Part shown: one piece after another, positions 1 through 13,500 of the stretch
Numbering within the stretch: position 1 is the first letter of the stretch
Layout of the letters: the number at the start of each line of letters is the position of its first letter
Source: Pempheris klunzingeri
Taxonomy: Eukaryota > Chordata > Actinopteri > Acropomatiformes > Pempheridae
Reading direction: 5' to 3'
DNA: 64,000 nt
Assembly (NCBI RefSeq): GCF_042242105.1
Contig: NC_092029.1
Span: forward strand, 7,131,885 to 7,195,884
Notes under the pieces: generated by a model
What the model saw: only the letters and a program-made list of their open reading frames with translations
Database searches by the model: none
What the model was told of the DNA's origin: nothing
Position numbers and translations under genes: made by a program

Positions 1-965
1 TATCTTGTTAGCAGCTGTGTAACGTATCAGGGGACATTGATGTATCTGCAGTAACATTGATTGTATTGGCCTGGCTGAATGATCAGTCTCTACATAAGAT
101 TCTGGCTATTTTATTTGACAGGAAGTGATTTTGTAAGACGTGTGAAAGCCTTATACTGTAAGGTTTCATAGTTTTCAGAATGTCAGAGCAAAATTATGAA
201 AAAATTATGACATTGAGTCAAAGAAACTTCAATTATGTCCTTTATGTAAGGCTTGTGCTGGGGTATGAATCCAAAAAGGGATTTTTTAAAAGACATTTTT
301 AAAGCTCTAGAAGTTCCCAGTACTCATTGTAGGATGGAGGATGTTCTGCCTGTTCAAGACTGCATGGAAAACTCCCCCAAAACATCACTGTTTGCAGTTA
401 GTGTTCAAGAAATCATTATACTGTTTTACAAGAAATATTACAACATGTATGCCATCAGACTTCAGTCAAACTACAGCTTAGGAAAAACACTGCTCAAACA
501 TGAAGAGAGCAAAGAATTAAGAATTAATCCCTGCTTTTAGCTTTTACATTTCCTCTGTTCATTGCATGGGACAAAATCATACACCAAGAACACATTCAAA
601 AATCTACCATTTTGATAGTGTTATCACTATTCCAGTGTGTTCACATCATATACTCAAAACCTGCTCAGATTTAGTATGTTTTACGGGGAGATGGCTAATG
701 TAACATGCCAGACTCTCTGAACCATCAAGACCCTGCTTATACATGTCTGATCAGGAAGACTCTTCTTTTAAATTGTCAAAATGAACCATTAATTCAACTC
801 CATGTACAGAAAGTGGAGGCCGTTAAAGTGAAGGTTCTTAAGTTAATGCTTTAGAAAGTCGCTGTATACTGTATGTGGAAATGATGCGCGGATGTCCTTA
901 ATAAACTTGGTGATTATGTAACCAGGCAGGAAGGGATTTAACCATATGCTTCTGTGATCCTATAG
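1..965 (+). other. aldh6a1: aldh6a1 upstream intron (no coding sequence seen)
   Basis: This stretch precedes the first recognisable aldh6a1 exon and ends in an acceptor (TATAG before 966). It contains no ATG-led mitochondrial presequence followed by a donor, so the first coding exon or exons probably lie left of the window. The short open frame at 253-540 resembles no known protein and is treated as chance. The sequence is AT-rich, and I see no repeat I can name. Confidence 0.7.
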
Positions 966-3900
966 CCCACCACCAAGCTGTTCATTGATGGCAAGTTCAT
1001 TGAGTCCACCACCTCCGAATGGCTTGACATTCACAACCCTGTAAGTATCCTTGGATGAACTATATCCACCCTGCAAAGAGGCTGCAAATAACCAGTGCAA
1101 CTTTGTACTGGTAACTTGTGAACATTGGAGAGGAGATAATAATTCAGTCTTAATTTGCTAATTTCTTGTAGCGTCTTCTGTAAAGCGAGAGAAATCAGAG
1201 CTCAGCCCACACAGCCAGCCGTGTAGTTTAGCTTGTCAAGTATAAGCCTCTAGCCAGGATGTGATGGATGCTTATAGCATACAAGAGCAGCAATCTACTT
1301 CCATCACTTAATATCAAACAAGTTAAGGATAGAAAACAAACATTCAGTCATTAATATTAATGAATTGACATGCATGCAGTAATATCAACAAATGACTTCC
1401 ACTGCTCTCAGTCAACCTGTCTGTATGGACTGTCTCCTGCTCCTCAGGCCACTAATGAGGTGGTGGGACGTGTTCCCAAAGCTACCCAGGAGGAGATGCT
1501 GGCAGCCGTGGATTCCTGCTCCAGAGCCTTTCAGTCCTGGTCCGAGACGTCCATCCTCAGCAGGCAGCAGATCTTCCTGCGCTACCAGCAGCTCATCAAG
1601 GACAACATTGTAGGGAAATTTGTCACTGTTTGATCATTCACCTGTGTTTCCATTTTAAGAAAGCAAAGAAGTAGTTTTGTTTACATCTTGTTATTTTATT
1701 TCTTCGCTGATGTCTTGAATTTTCTGCGTTTTTCTGTGATATTTCAGAAAGAACTGGCCAAAATGATCACCTTGGAACAGGGAAAAACTCTAGCTGATGC
1801 AGAGGGAGATGTATTTAGGGGACTGCGTAAGTAAAGTGAAGACCTCCCAGAATGCTATTGGGTTTTGATATCCTGATTAAAGTGCTGGTGAATATATAGC
1901 ACGGATCAAATTTCTCTGTTTCAACTGTTGTCTATAGTATCTGTATCTCCTGATGAAAAGTCTGTGCCTTTGGCAACCCTTTATGCCATTGCCTGGGTGA
2001 CCTAAGTGGCTGCAGGGTGTCCATTGTTTGCGTGTAACTAGACACTCATTGTGAAAGTGACTTTCACTTTTAAATTAGTAATGGGGCATGGGCTCTGTTT
2101 TGGCCACTTTGGCATATAGAGGCTTAAACTGCTTTTCAAGAGGCTTTTAAAGTGTCCAATTATAACAAAACAAGAGTTTAGGAAACGGTTTCCCTGCAGC
2201 ATCATATTGTTAAGTCCTCATGGTTAAGTTCAAGTAGCTAGTTAGTTTTTATACGAAACGCTTTGCAGGCTCTGCTTTTAGTTTCTTGATATATAAAGAT
2301 AGTTATGCAGTTCCCCTCATTGAGGAGCACCCGCTCACTTTGGCAGACTTACATGGAGAACCATGTTGAGAAATTAAAACAGCCATGCATACTTCCAAAT
2401 GAAGGAAGATATATTTTGGTTGTTACAAGATGGAGGTTGCCAAAGTATTTTATGTTCTTGGTACAGGTCCCAGTTTTGGGATGCCCGAGCTATTCTGGCA
2501 TGTTAACTTTTAACTTATCAGCTGAAAGGCAGGCTACATCTGCAGGTGTGCTGCCAGCTTTAGAGATGTTCCTACAGTATTGGGACCAATAGTGCTTGAC
2601 TTTTTCACAAGTTCTTTCACAGTTTACTTTTAGGGAAAAGAAATCAATTTACAGTCAGTTTTTTATTCTTAAGTAAGAGGCACAAGTACTCGTGGGATAA
2701 TGCATCGTTATGTTTACGTCTTAACGGAGTTCCATTAGTTTATTGTGTGTCTCATATTTATCTCTTCACTTTTGTGTTGCTTCACTTCATCCTTTCTCTT
2801 CCTGTTCATTCCTCAGAGGTGGTTGAGCACGCCTGCAGCATTACGTCCCTCATGCTGGGGGAGACCTTACCTTCCATCACCAAGGACATGGACACTTACA
2901 CCTACCGCCTGCCCATCGGAGTGTGTGCCGGTATCGCCCCATTTAATTTCCCTGCCATGATTCCTCTGTGGATGTTCCCCATTGGCATGGTATGTGGCAA
3001 CACCTACCTGATGAAGCCCTCTGAACGGGTTCCTGGATGCACCATGCTCCTGGCCAAAATGCTCCAGGATGCCGGAGCACCAGATGGTACACTCAACATC
3101 ATCCACGGCCAGCACGCAGGTGAGTGTCTATTTCTCCATCTTAATTTTAGAAATGCACAATCTGTGTGTGTATAATAAGCAGTGGGGAAAGGTCCAAGGA
3201 TAATTCAAACACAATCACATACCCTCTGGCAATATGTAGATGGGGAAATTTTTGTGCAGCGTATATCTGTAAGTAATTCACAAGTGTTTGAGGCAAGACG
3301 ATTTGAATCTGTGTATCCAAGGCCTTTGTGTTCTTATATTGAGGGCCCTGAGGGTGTAGCACGGATGAAGATGAGAGGATTTACAATATCCGTTCCTATC
3401 TTTGTGTAGCGGTGAACTTCATCTGTGACCATCCGGCCATCAAAGCCATCAGCTTTGTGGGCTCCAACCCGGCTGGAGAGCACATCTACGAGCGGGGATC
3501 CAAGAATGGAAAGAGAGTGCAGTCCAACATGGTACTCCACAACTCGCAGTGCTCATTTTACTTTACTTTTCTTTCTGTTTTTACCATCTTTAGACTAAAG
3601 ATACTGCTCTTAAAGTAGGGATTATGAAAACTTCATGATAACCCACATACTAAACTCTGGTCTTTATTGTCTCAGACAGAAAAAAATGGAGCAAAGCATT
3701 TTCTATAACTGTTAGTAAAACTAGTGCTTAGCTGCCAATCACTGATATTTTTAACATGTGATTAGCACTGTGCTGTCTCTGTTTGGAGTCTTACTGTCTA
3801 ACTGGAGAGAAACCCAACTGAGTTGTGTCCTACATTTTCATTTTAGGGTGCCAAGAATCATGGTGTGGTGATGCCTGATGCCAACAAAGAGAACACCATT

Positions 3901-6449
3901 AACCAGTTGGTGGGTGCTGCCTTCGGAGCAGCTGGCCAGCGCTGTATGGCTCTCTCCACTGCCATTTTTGTAGGGGAATCTCGTGAATGGCTTGGAGAGC
4001 TGGTGGAGCGCTCCAAATCACTGCGTGTAAATGCAGGTAACTTAATCAGGAACCGGTTCACAACAAATTTGCCAAGCATTTAAATAGTATTTGTAATTAT
4101 GCAGTTCATATAAGTTGTTGCAGCAGGATACTACCCTTCATAATGATATAATAGAATCTATTATTATTATTTATTTATTTTACATGTACGTGTCCTTAAG
4201 GCGATCAGCCTGGGGCAGATGTGGGTCCCCTGATCTCCCCTGAAGCCAAGGCCAGGGTGGAGTTTCTAATCCAGAGTGGGGTGAATGAAGGTGCCAAGCT
4301 GCTGCTGGATGGGAGAAACGTCAAAGTCAAAGGGTATGAAAATGGAAACTTTGTTGGACCCACCATCCTGAGCGGTGTTGAGGTGAGTTTTTTTTTTTTT
4401 TTAATGATTAGAATTTGTTTTTCCAATGGGAGATTGTGAAAAATGTACAACATTTGTAACATTTTACCAAGAACACAACACGTCCTTCCCTAAAGCGAAA
4501 TTGCAAGAACTTACTTCTGTGGGGCTTCTCGAGCAGATATACCAAACAAAATATAAACACAAGATCCTTGAATCGATTCAGTATGTTTGAGAAGACTGTT
4601 TGCTAATTTATATCATATTTCAGCCTCCTTTTTTCTGCCGAGCAGAGGTTAGAGCGGCTCTCCAGCTCTCTCTATAACCTGAGGAGATGGAAGTAATTGT
4701 CAAGTTTAAGAAAGCTGATTAAATGCTTTTACTCTTAAGCCTAAAAGTCAGACCACTCTGAATTTTGGGGCCTTGGGACTGATCTTCTCACCCAGACCAC
4801 TTGGCTGTCACAGTATAGACTCGAAAACGCATCACCTAATACTCATCACTCAGTGACATTTCTCCCACCCATCAAGGTTTCCTATTGTGATGGTAATACA
4901 CATTGATACAAAACAGAAAGTAGCTGTAAATATTACTAAATGCATTGTTTTCTCCGTCTTCTGTGTTGATGTAACACCATAAACTCTGAACAAACTGGTA
5001 ATAAGATGAGATATTCCGTTATTAATCCCACGAAGGGGACATTTACATGTACTGTTAATGCCTCGTAGAGTTTTAGTTGTAAATGATGTTCAGTGCTGGA
5101 GGAAACTCATTCTCATCATTTCTTGTAGCCGAACATGAAGTGTTACAAAGAGGAAATCTTCGGACCAGTGCTTGTCGTCCTGGAGGCCGACAGTCTTGAC
5201 GAGGCGATTTCTTTAATCAACAATAACCCCTACGGCAACGGCACCGCCATCTTCACCACCAATGGAGCCACAGCACGCAAATACACACATGAGGTGGACG
5301 TGGGCCAGGTGAGACTCGCTGGATAGAAAGACACTGGAAATGTAGTAGAGAAAGCTGTTGGCTGTGCTTTCAGAGTGACTGTCAGGAGCCAAATTGGTCA
5401 CCTTTTGGTGTTATTTTGGTCCTCGGTGAGTCACCTGTGTGAGATGTGAGACAGTTTTATGTGGGAGGCTTCCTGTTTCAGAGAGAGGAGACGCACATCA
5501 TTCATGGTGAAGCAGGAATATTTATTGGAAAGACTTGAAGGTTTGAAGAAATAATGCAATCAATCATTTAACAGTTAATCCCTTTTAAACCTGAGTTTCA
5601 CACTTGTAATTATTTTAGTGGCATTAAAGGATAGGTCCCCAGTTTTTAAGTCAATATGCATATACTCAAATTTACATTGAAGGTATAATGGGAAGCAATA
5701 TTTAATGGCCAGTATGAACTGGAGGAATGATTACAGTAAGCAAAAACTGTATACTGTTTTAAACCAAGTTTGAAAACCTGTGAACCTATTTTTTAACTTC
5801 CAGACGGTTAAATGATGACATTTGATGAGTTTTTATTTATAAATAATAGAAATGGTTTTACTGATGTACAGTTTTGTATAGCAACATTTCTCAAGTACAA
5901 CCTTCATCTGAAGTGAATTCTTTGTCCATGTTCCTCTCACTTTTACTCTTAATGGGAATTCAGAGCACCACCGAGTACATGCTCAAAGATGAAAATACAG
6001 TACACTGATCTGTCACATCTGGCTTTTAGACATGCTTTCTGTCAAATTTTGGGAAGGCTATACCAACCAAATGACCCTGATTTGTACCCCTGCAGTAGTT
6101 ACACATGACTTCCTATTTAAGTATATATGTATGCATTTTTATAGATTGGCGTGAATGTGCCGATTCCCGTCCCCCTCCCCATGTTCTCCTTCACCGGCTC
6201 CAGAGGATCATTCAGAGGAGACACCAACTTCTATGGCAAGCAGGTAAAAAGGCAGTTTGACGTGTGTTAGATCCTAAAAATACTCCTGTTTCCGAATGAA
6301 AATCGCACATCTACCAGGCAGCTGACTTGTCTCTTTGTCACCAGGGCATCCAGTTCTATACTCAGATCAAGACTGTGACCTCGCAGTGGAAGGCTGAGGA
6401 CGCCACTGTGACGAGCCCGGCTGTTACCATGCCAACCATGGGACGCTAA
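966..6449 (+). CDS. aldh6a1: Methylmalonate-semialdehyde dehydrogenase (acylating), mitochondrial; 5' partial
   Basis: ALDH6A1 is the CoA-dependent aldehyde dehydrogenase that turns malonate and methylmalonate semialdehydes into acetyl-CoA and propionyl-CoA in the mitochondrial matrix, in valine and pyrimidine catabolism. Ten coding exons are visible: 966-1040, 1448-1609, 1748-1826, 2817-3119, 3410-3531, 3847-4036, 4201-4382, 5129-5308, 6145-6243 and 6345-6449. All have GT-AG borders and matching phases, giving 498 residues. Human has about 535, so roughly 37 N-terminal residues (the mitochondrial presequence) are missing. Family landmarks are [20 protein letters not shown], the cofactor-side segment [11 protein letters not shown], the catalytic cysteine in [10 protein letters not shown] (TGT at 3943-3945), the [12 protein letters not shown] block and the C-terminal MPTMGR before TAA. 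No frameshift or lost key residue is seen. The next gene downstream, entpd5, is also its near neighbour in human. Orthology is near certain; only the 5' end is unresolved. Confidence 0.97.
5005..5045. repeat. Possible 3'-tail fragment of a fish LINE/SINE
   Basis: Within an aldh6a1 intron, the stretch ATTAATCCCACGAAGGGGAC resembles the 'TTTATTAATCCC..AAGGGGAA' tails common on teleost retroelements. A similar word occurs at 12122-12165. It is too short for a firm family call. Confidence 0.35.
5625..5745. repeat. Degenerate dispersed teleost repeat in an aldh6a1 intron
   Basis: The block starts with AGGATAGGTCCCCAGTTTTT and ends with words such as GGCCAGTATGAACTGGAGGA. I recognise this as a dispersed repeat type often seen in percomorph introns. 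It is diverged and has no coding capacity. The family assignment is from memory, not from a search. Confidence 0.45.
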
Positions 6450-7310
6450 ACTGACGGCACATCCAGCGTAACCTTCAGTGACTTCTTACATGCCTTAAGA
6501 GGAAGCCCATGGGGGGGAAAAAGGTTACATGTCGAGAATTATTCACACTGGGGATTATTAGTTGGTGATTGTTTGAACATCCTAGACAGTGTTGTTGCAC
6601 AAATACACACAAATGAAACTTAAACCTCACTTGGAGGTGGAGGGGATGAACTGAGCTGATGCAATGAATGGTGCTGTGCGTGTCTTCGTGGGTTTATTGT
6701 ATTTTTATACCCGTTTTCTCCGTCATTGTCCTATTCTGACTGGGTGGACTATGATTTAGCAATGGTCAATCATTATCATGATTCATTATGTGCTCTGGTA
6801 TCACATTTCCTAAAACCCACAGCATGGATTCTGCCTTTTAAAGCACTGACAGCAACCGTCTTCCACCAGTATCCTCTGAGGTTCTTCAGCTTGTTCTGAA
6901 AAGTAGATATAAATAGAACAAATGCTACATCAGAACAAGGGCACACCTGTTCCTTGCTACTCCATTAAAACTGAAGTAATGGCTGCACTTCTTGTCCTCC
7001 AAATGTAAATCCTGCTGTATACTGTCCAGTGATGGGATTACCATGTGTCCTGTGTGTCGGAATAGAGGTGGTCAGTTTTGTACTGTAATGTCAGAGTGGT
7101 GTTTTTTTGTGTTCATGAATAGCAAAGGGATTAAATTGCAGTGCTTAGAGTTAGACTACAGTATGTACTAGACATCTTTTCATCCAAAGCATTTGAGGTA
7201 TTTCAAACTTTGTCCCCTTGATTTCTCTCTTAGGTCATGTGGCTGAAGATTAAGAGATGAAAAGAGTATTTGAGCCTGTTTGAATAAAGACACTGTAATT
7301 TGATTCAATT
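6450..7310 (+). other. aldh6a1: aldh6a1 3' UTR
   Basis: This non-coding stretch runs from the aldh6a1 stop codon to just past a canonical AATAAA at 7284-7289, the first clear polyadenylation signal downstream. There is no open frame of note. Confidence 0.7.
7284..7289 (+). terminator. aldh6a1: Polyadenylation signal AATAAA, aldh6a1
   Basis: Canonical hexamer in TTGAATAAAG, 835 bases after the aldh6a1 stop. Cleavage would be expected 10-30 bases later. Confidence 0.7.
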
Positions 7311-7446
7311 GAATTTTTGATTTGAATTGATTTTTGTTGAAATGATAACCCTAACCCTTTATTACACAAAGAAAACTATCAAACTGGAGCAAAGAATCAG
7401 ATATAAAGTAGGAAAAGTAGATGAGTGTGAGCTTGAGTTATAGTTA

Positions 7447-8265
<819 letters not shown>

Positions 8266-8292
8266 AACAATGACTAGACTATCATTTTACTG

Positions 8293-8349
8293 CTGCTATT
8301 ATTATTATTATTATTATCATCATCGTCATCATCATTATTATTGTTTATT
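8293..8349. repeat. ATT/ATC trinucleotide microsatellite
   Basis: An imperfect run of ATT units passes into ATC/GTC units and back to ATT, just downstream of the Tc1 relic. Confidence 0.85.
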
Positions 8350-8359
8350 TGACCCTGCA

Positions 8360-8430
8360 CGAGCTCAAAACTACGTCATCACAACACACGTGACCCCACC
8401 AGGAGTCAAAGAGGGACATCATGGTGAGCT
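8360..8430 (+). promoter_or_regulatory. entpd5: Candidate entpd5 promoter and 5' non-coding exon
   Basis: This GC-richer island contains a CRE-like TACGTCAT at 8372-8379 and a perfect E-box CACGTG at 8387-8392. About 30 bases further on is a strong donor, ATG|GTGAGC (GT at 8424). The first coding exon of entpd5 begins with an acceptor at 10560/10561 and so needs an upstream non-coding exon; this is the best candidate I see. A GCTAAC/TTAGC-rich tract follows at 8573-8610, as at other 5' ends in the window. The transcription start is inferred, not shown. Confidence 0.45.
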
Positions 8431-10560
8431 CGGACTGACTGTAGCGGCCAGAAAACACCTTTATGAGTGAATTACACGTTCAGTGCTGTTGGATTTTTAT
8501 TGTTTTCGGCTTGTTTTCAGACTTTTGCCTCCACTTGTAGCTTCAGGGACCCGCTGTGACCCGCGGCAGATGGCTAACCAGCTAACTAGCTTAGCTTAGC
8601 TAGCTAACCTTACTGTAGTTGACTGGAAACAGTGTGACTGAGGAGTCAAACTACTGTGAATACGCTTTGAATTGAATTGCATCGACACCACTGAAAGTTA
8701 ATACTCGCTATCCTTCAAACAAAGCTGGTTTAATTAATTTAATTATCTAGAACACACTGTAATAACCTTGAGGACTGGAGTTTGTCTTGTAGAAATGCTG
8801 CAGTGCTGTGGGTAGTTAACACTAAACTGATAACAGTGTTTCTATCTACTGAACTCACTCAGCCAGAGCACAGTGGACGATAAAACTTCCTGTTCACTGA
8901 CGCCCCGTTAGTTCAAATTCATCACTGACTGTGAATTATTAACTTTATGGACGCTGTAGGTTTTTATGCAAACATTTTGTGGACCATTTTTATCAATGCT
9001 GCAGTATCTGCAGTCCACTTATTATATCCGCTGTCAAGGGATGCAGCCCTAATAGGATCCAGCATCAAAGCATCTTAAACCACCCCAAAGCACTAATATG
9101 GTGATCCAAAAGCACAACAAATGTAGACAACTTTATACAACTATAGAAAAACACAGCTGCCTGAAACTAATAACTAACTTCCAGTGCTAATCTTTTATAG
9201 GATCTTGTAGACTCCAGGAGTTTTTTGTTTCCAGTATAAATTCCAAATAGTTAATATTGTTTGTATGGTTTGATAAACAGTGATGCTTTACCAGGCAGCT
9301 GTGAGAACATTATTTAAAATGAAGGACTAGTTCTGCAGTACGACTCTGAGAATGCAGAGCCTCAGTTACATGTGTTTTGTCAGCAGTGGGAATTGAGCTA
9401 TTTAAGAAAATAATAAAAAAAAATAAAGTTATAAAAACTAAACAGGATTATAAGGTGCTTTGAGTGAATCATGTAAAGTTTTCTTTGTTCTCAGAGTCTG
9501 CCATACTTTCTTCTTTTGCTCTGCTTCAGAGCAAACAGTCCACTCTGGAGCCACAGATTTATTTTACATTGATACAAGTCACCTCAGATGTCAGTAAAAC
9601 AAAGCAACTACTGCCAGACTTTTGAATACCTGTTTTTGAGGAAGACGGTCATGACAAGTTCACAAGTTCTCTGAATCACCCAACACATTTGCCAGTGTCT
9701 TACACACAACTGGTTCTGTAAATTTATGTAGGCTGGTGCATTTGAATTTTTAACTTCAAAGAGGATAGAGGATAGCTTCAAATGAGCAAGGCCACAAGTG
9801 AAAATGAGCTTCATTTAAAATTCACACAGAGGAGCATGCACCCTCTGCAGTAGGCAAATAAAAACCTTGAGGAATTCTAGCAATAACTCTTTTTTTCATA
9901 GATGGCACTTAGCTTATGAAACATTTCAGTGATGAATAAAGGGACACAGCAAGGCAGGCCAGTCAGACAGTAGTTAGACAGTCCTCTAACTGTAAAGGAA
10001 TGCTTTACATGCATTAGACAGTAGTGCAGTTTAAATGACCGAAATATAAAACTTAAGTTGGAACTCGTAGGCGGTAAAATTAAAAATGTCCTTGGTCCCT
10101 TAGTTTTCTTTGTAAACAGGATGAGAGTGTCTCATCTGGGGCTTCCCACAGTGCAGTGCCTGACTGAGGCTTTTAAGACATAATTCCTCACATTAGATAT
10201 CTGAGTTATGTGGAGAGGTGCTGAGACATGCCTGAGTTGCTGTTTATTGATCATCAAGATCAAAGGATTGATGTCCACCAATTTAAGCCCAACATGATGA
10301 AATTGCGATGTTTTCTAAAGTGTCTACAAAGCGACTCAGCAGGTGGAGAGGTTGATTTGGGGTTTACGTGTGTGGTTGGTTAGAAAGTCTGACGGGGAGT
10401 GGTCAAATACCCTGCTGTGAATAACTATCCCTTGGTACTCTTCTGTTGTCATGCAGTGATTTAACACCTCTCCATACCAGTCAACAGTAGTTTGAGTAGT
10501 TCAAAACAACTTGATAGAATAATAGTGTTACTGTGCTGTTGTTTTTTGCTGTTTCTCCAG
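8431..10560 (+). other. entpd5: Likely first intron of entpd5
   Basis: No coding exon is recognised here. The stretch is AT-rich apart from the GCTAAC/TTAGC tract near its start. The human neighbour BBOF1, which separates ALDH6A1 from ENTPD5, is not detectable on either strand. Confidence 0.5.
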
Positions 10561-10567
10561 AGTGAAG

Positions 10568-13500
10568 ATGAAGCTCACCGTGCCACTTGTACTCCTGGTC
10601 CTGCTCGCTGTCGCAGGGCTGAGCCGAACACAGGTCAAGACCTCTCTTCTGGATTTGACCAACGGCGTCGGGAGCATCCTTCCTGCTCTCAGCCAACCAG
10701 CAAACCACAGCCGCATCTTTTATGCGGTGATGTTTGACGCAGGGAGCACGGGGACGCGAATTCATGTCTACACCTTCATCCAGAGTGACTCAGGTAAATC
10801 ACTCCAGGTTAATCTGACCTGCTTCCACCTGTTTTTTTAGTCATGTCATGATATAAACATCTAGGGTTAGAGGCAGGTCCAATCATGTGTGTATTTACTG
10901 CATTAATGGTGTCATGTAATGTATTTACATGGCCTGTGAAATACTTAAAAAGATTATTTGATTTACAAACAGCAGAGTAACGGTCTCTATTCCTTTCTCA
11001 GTTCTGCAAACCTGTCTGCACTTCAGGGGGCATAGGTTATACTTGACTTCATTAACTATTTAAGTAGGACATATTTTTGTCAGATTTGAGCCGACATGCC
11101 TCATCTCGAATAAGGGGATATATTCTACACATGTATGCTAAGCAGATTTAGGCCTCTTAATGCTTTAATAGCTGTTTCATATTTGATGTGGGTGGATGTT
11201 GTATCTTTTAGCGGAGCTGCCTGTTTTGGACAATGAGATGTTCCATTCCATAAAGCCTGGTTTGTCAGCATATGCTGACTCCCCTGAAATGGTGAGTTCA
11301 TTGTCAAAGCTAATCAATCATATTGAGCCCAAAGGAAAAGGTCGGCTGGCTCTGCATTGTATTCAGAAACACTGCCAATAACCTCCCTCTGTGGGGAATC
11401 GCATTGCTAATGAAAGTAGGAGGTGAGAGAAGCAAAATGACAAACAAGTGAATTTTTAAGCAGCCTGATATGTGACACTTGAAGTGTTTTCTCGACTTTA
11501 GCCAGTCACCCTGTTGTTAAAAGACAGCTGAACAGCTGAATGGTTACACTACATGCTACATGGCTATATGGTCGAAACCGTCGCTTGTTCGATTCCAGCC
11601 GACAACTTTGTAAACCCCCTCTGCCCAATTGCCAGCCGGCTTCTCACTGTCGCTATGTAATGAAGATAAGAAATAATCTAATTCAGAGCAGTGCTGTTCT
11701 GTAGTGAGCACTGTCTCCCTTTTTAAAGGCTGGACACACAGTGAGGATGTTGCTGAAGGTGGCTAAGAAGACTGTGCCCCGTCTGGAGTGGAAGAGGACC
11801 CCAGTGGTCCTCAGAGCCACAGCCGGACTTCGGCTGCTGGCTGCAGAGAAAGCCCAGGCTCTTCTGGACCAGGTAAAGGAGTGCAGCGGCACTGAGGCTG
11901 TTAGGCAGAGTGCACGGGAGTTGTTAAACGCTACACTGTTTGACACTTTCAAAGGAAAGTGCAACCTCTTATCCAGACAGCAAAGAGAAGAACATTTTCA
12001 GTGCTGTGGCAGGTGGTACAGAGACAAGAGGAAGAGTATTGTTATCGCAGTGGTGTGAGCTTAGTGTGGACGGGTCTTGTGTAGGGGATAAGATAGTAAT
12101 GGATGGCCCTGGGGCACCTTGGAAGATAAGTGATACTTTATTAATCCCCCTGAGGGAATTAATTAATCCCTTCAAACAGAGGGCACCTCTGGATGAGCTA
12201 CCATTACAGTAGATAATATTAAGGCCGTTTCTCTGCTGCTTTCCTCGGCTCCCTCTTGCTTTCTTTCTCCCTTTCTCTCTCTCCCTTTATTATGCCTTCC
12301 CTCGCTTTCCTCTTCTCCCCCCACAGGTTCAACATGTGTTTGATGAATCTCCTTTTTTGGTCCCAGACAACGGCGTCAGCATTATGAACGGCACAAATGA
12401 AGGTAGCGTCCGCCCTGCCTTCTGCCCTGACAAGTAACACGTTCGTCTGTTACCACAGCCACTCATGTTCCTCCTGCAGTACTTTGTAGGTGGCATCAAT
12501 GATCCGTTTGCCCTACTTTTAGCGTGCTGTGCAATTTCCTTAAGGAACCTTTGTTTACTGCAGACATTTAACTAAAGTTCAGAATATTATTGCCATCTCT
12601 TTATGATGACAGTTAAGAAAATGAAATAGCTCATCACCACAAAGTAGTTGTGACATTAAAAGTCTGTAATTATGTGGTGAAAATCTGTTGTCTGTCATGC
12701 CACTGAAATTGATTTGTCAGCATTACAGCCTTGTTTTTTGAATTATAGCTCTTACTCACATGTTTGCACGTGTTTGTATATGCTGTAAGCATTGTAATTT
12801 CTGTGAAAATTTGCCGTCAGCTTTTCTAAAATGAACTTGTGCGTTCCACCTGAAATTATTGTTTTCTGTTTCTTTGTTTGCCTGTTCGCTAATCTCTTTA
12901 ACATAGGAATCCTGGCTTGGATATCTTTGAACTTTCTGACAGGTGAGTGCTGTAAACTCACGTCTTTGTGGTCTGCAACATAACGCCACAAATGTTTTTC
13001 CTGATTATATTATATTCTTTGAGCTCAGCTACTGTATACTCAAATTTAACTTAGTGTCTGACATTGTCATAGTGTCTTATAATAGACCCTGGTACACAAA
13101 TACAGGCTGAATGCACACAGCCATGATTTTGTTGCCTAGAGGGGTTACCTCTGATCTTTATCAGGCTCAGCTTTGGGATTTCATACTTTTGCGTTGCATG
13201 TTCTGCGCCAAGTGGGCCTTTTGAAGATAGCATCAAAGGTACAGCTGATTTGCTCTTCTTTGTCGTGGCTGCCAGATTTAAGTGGGAAATATTCGCAGGT
13301 CACCTGAATGCACAAACCAAGAATACAGTAGGAATCTTGGATCTGGGAGGAGGATCCACGCAGATCACCTTCCTGCCTAAGCTGAGGGTCAGTTGTCTGT
13401 TGGCATGTTTAGAGATTTGTGAAAACGTATATTTTGTGAACTCTTAAGTGGTTAATAGCCCATTCTGTCCTGCATGTTCCGCTGTAGAAAACCATTGAAA

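Noticed and set aside
7346-7362. CCCTAACCCTTT resembling telomere repeat
   Set aside because: Fewer than two units; chance.
11535-11610. Possible tRNA gene
   Set aside because: Box A and box B words exist, but no acceptor stem or anticodon arm can be formed. Called a SINE-like fragment instead.
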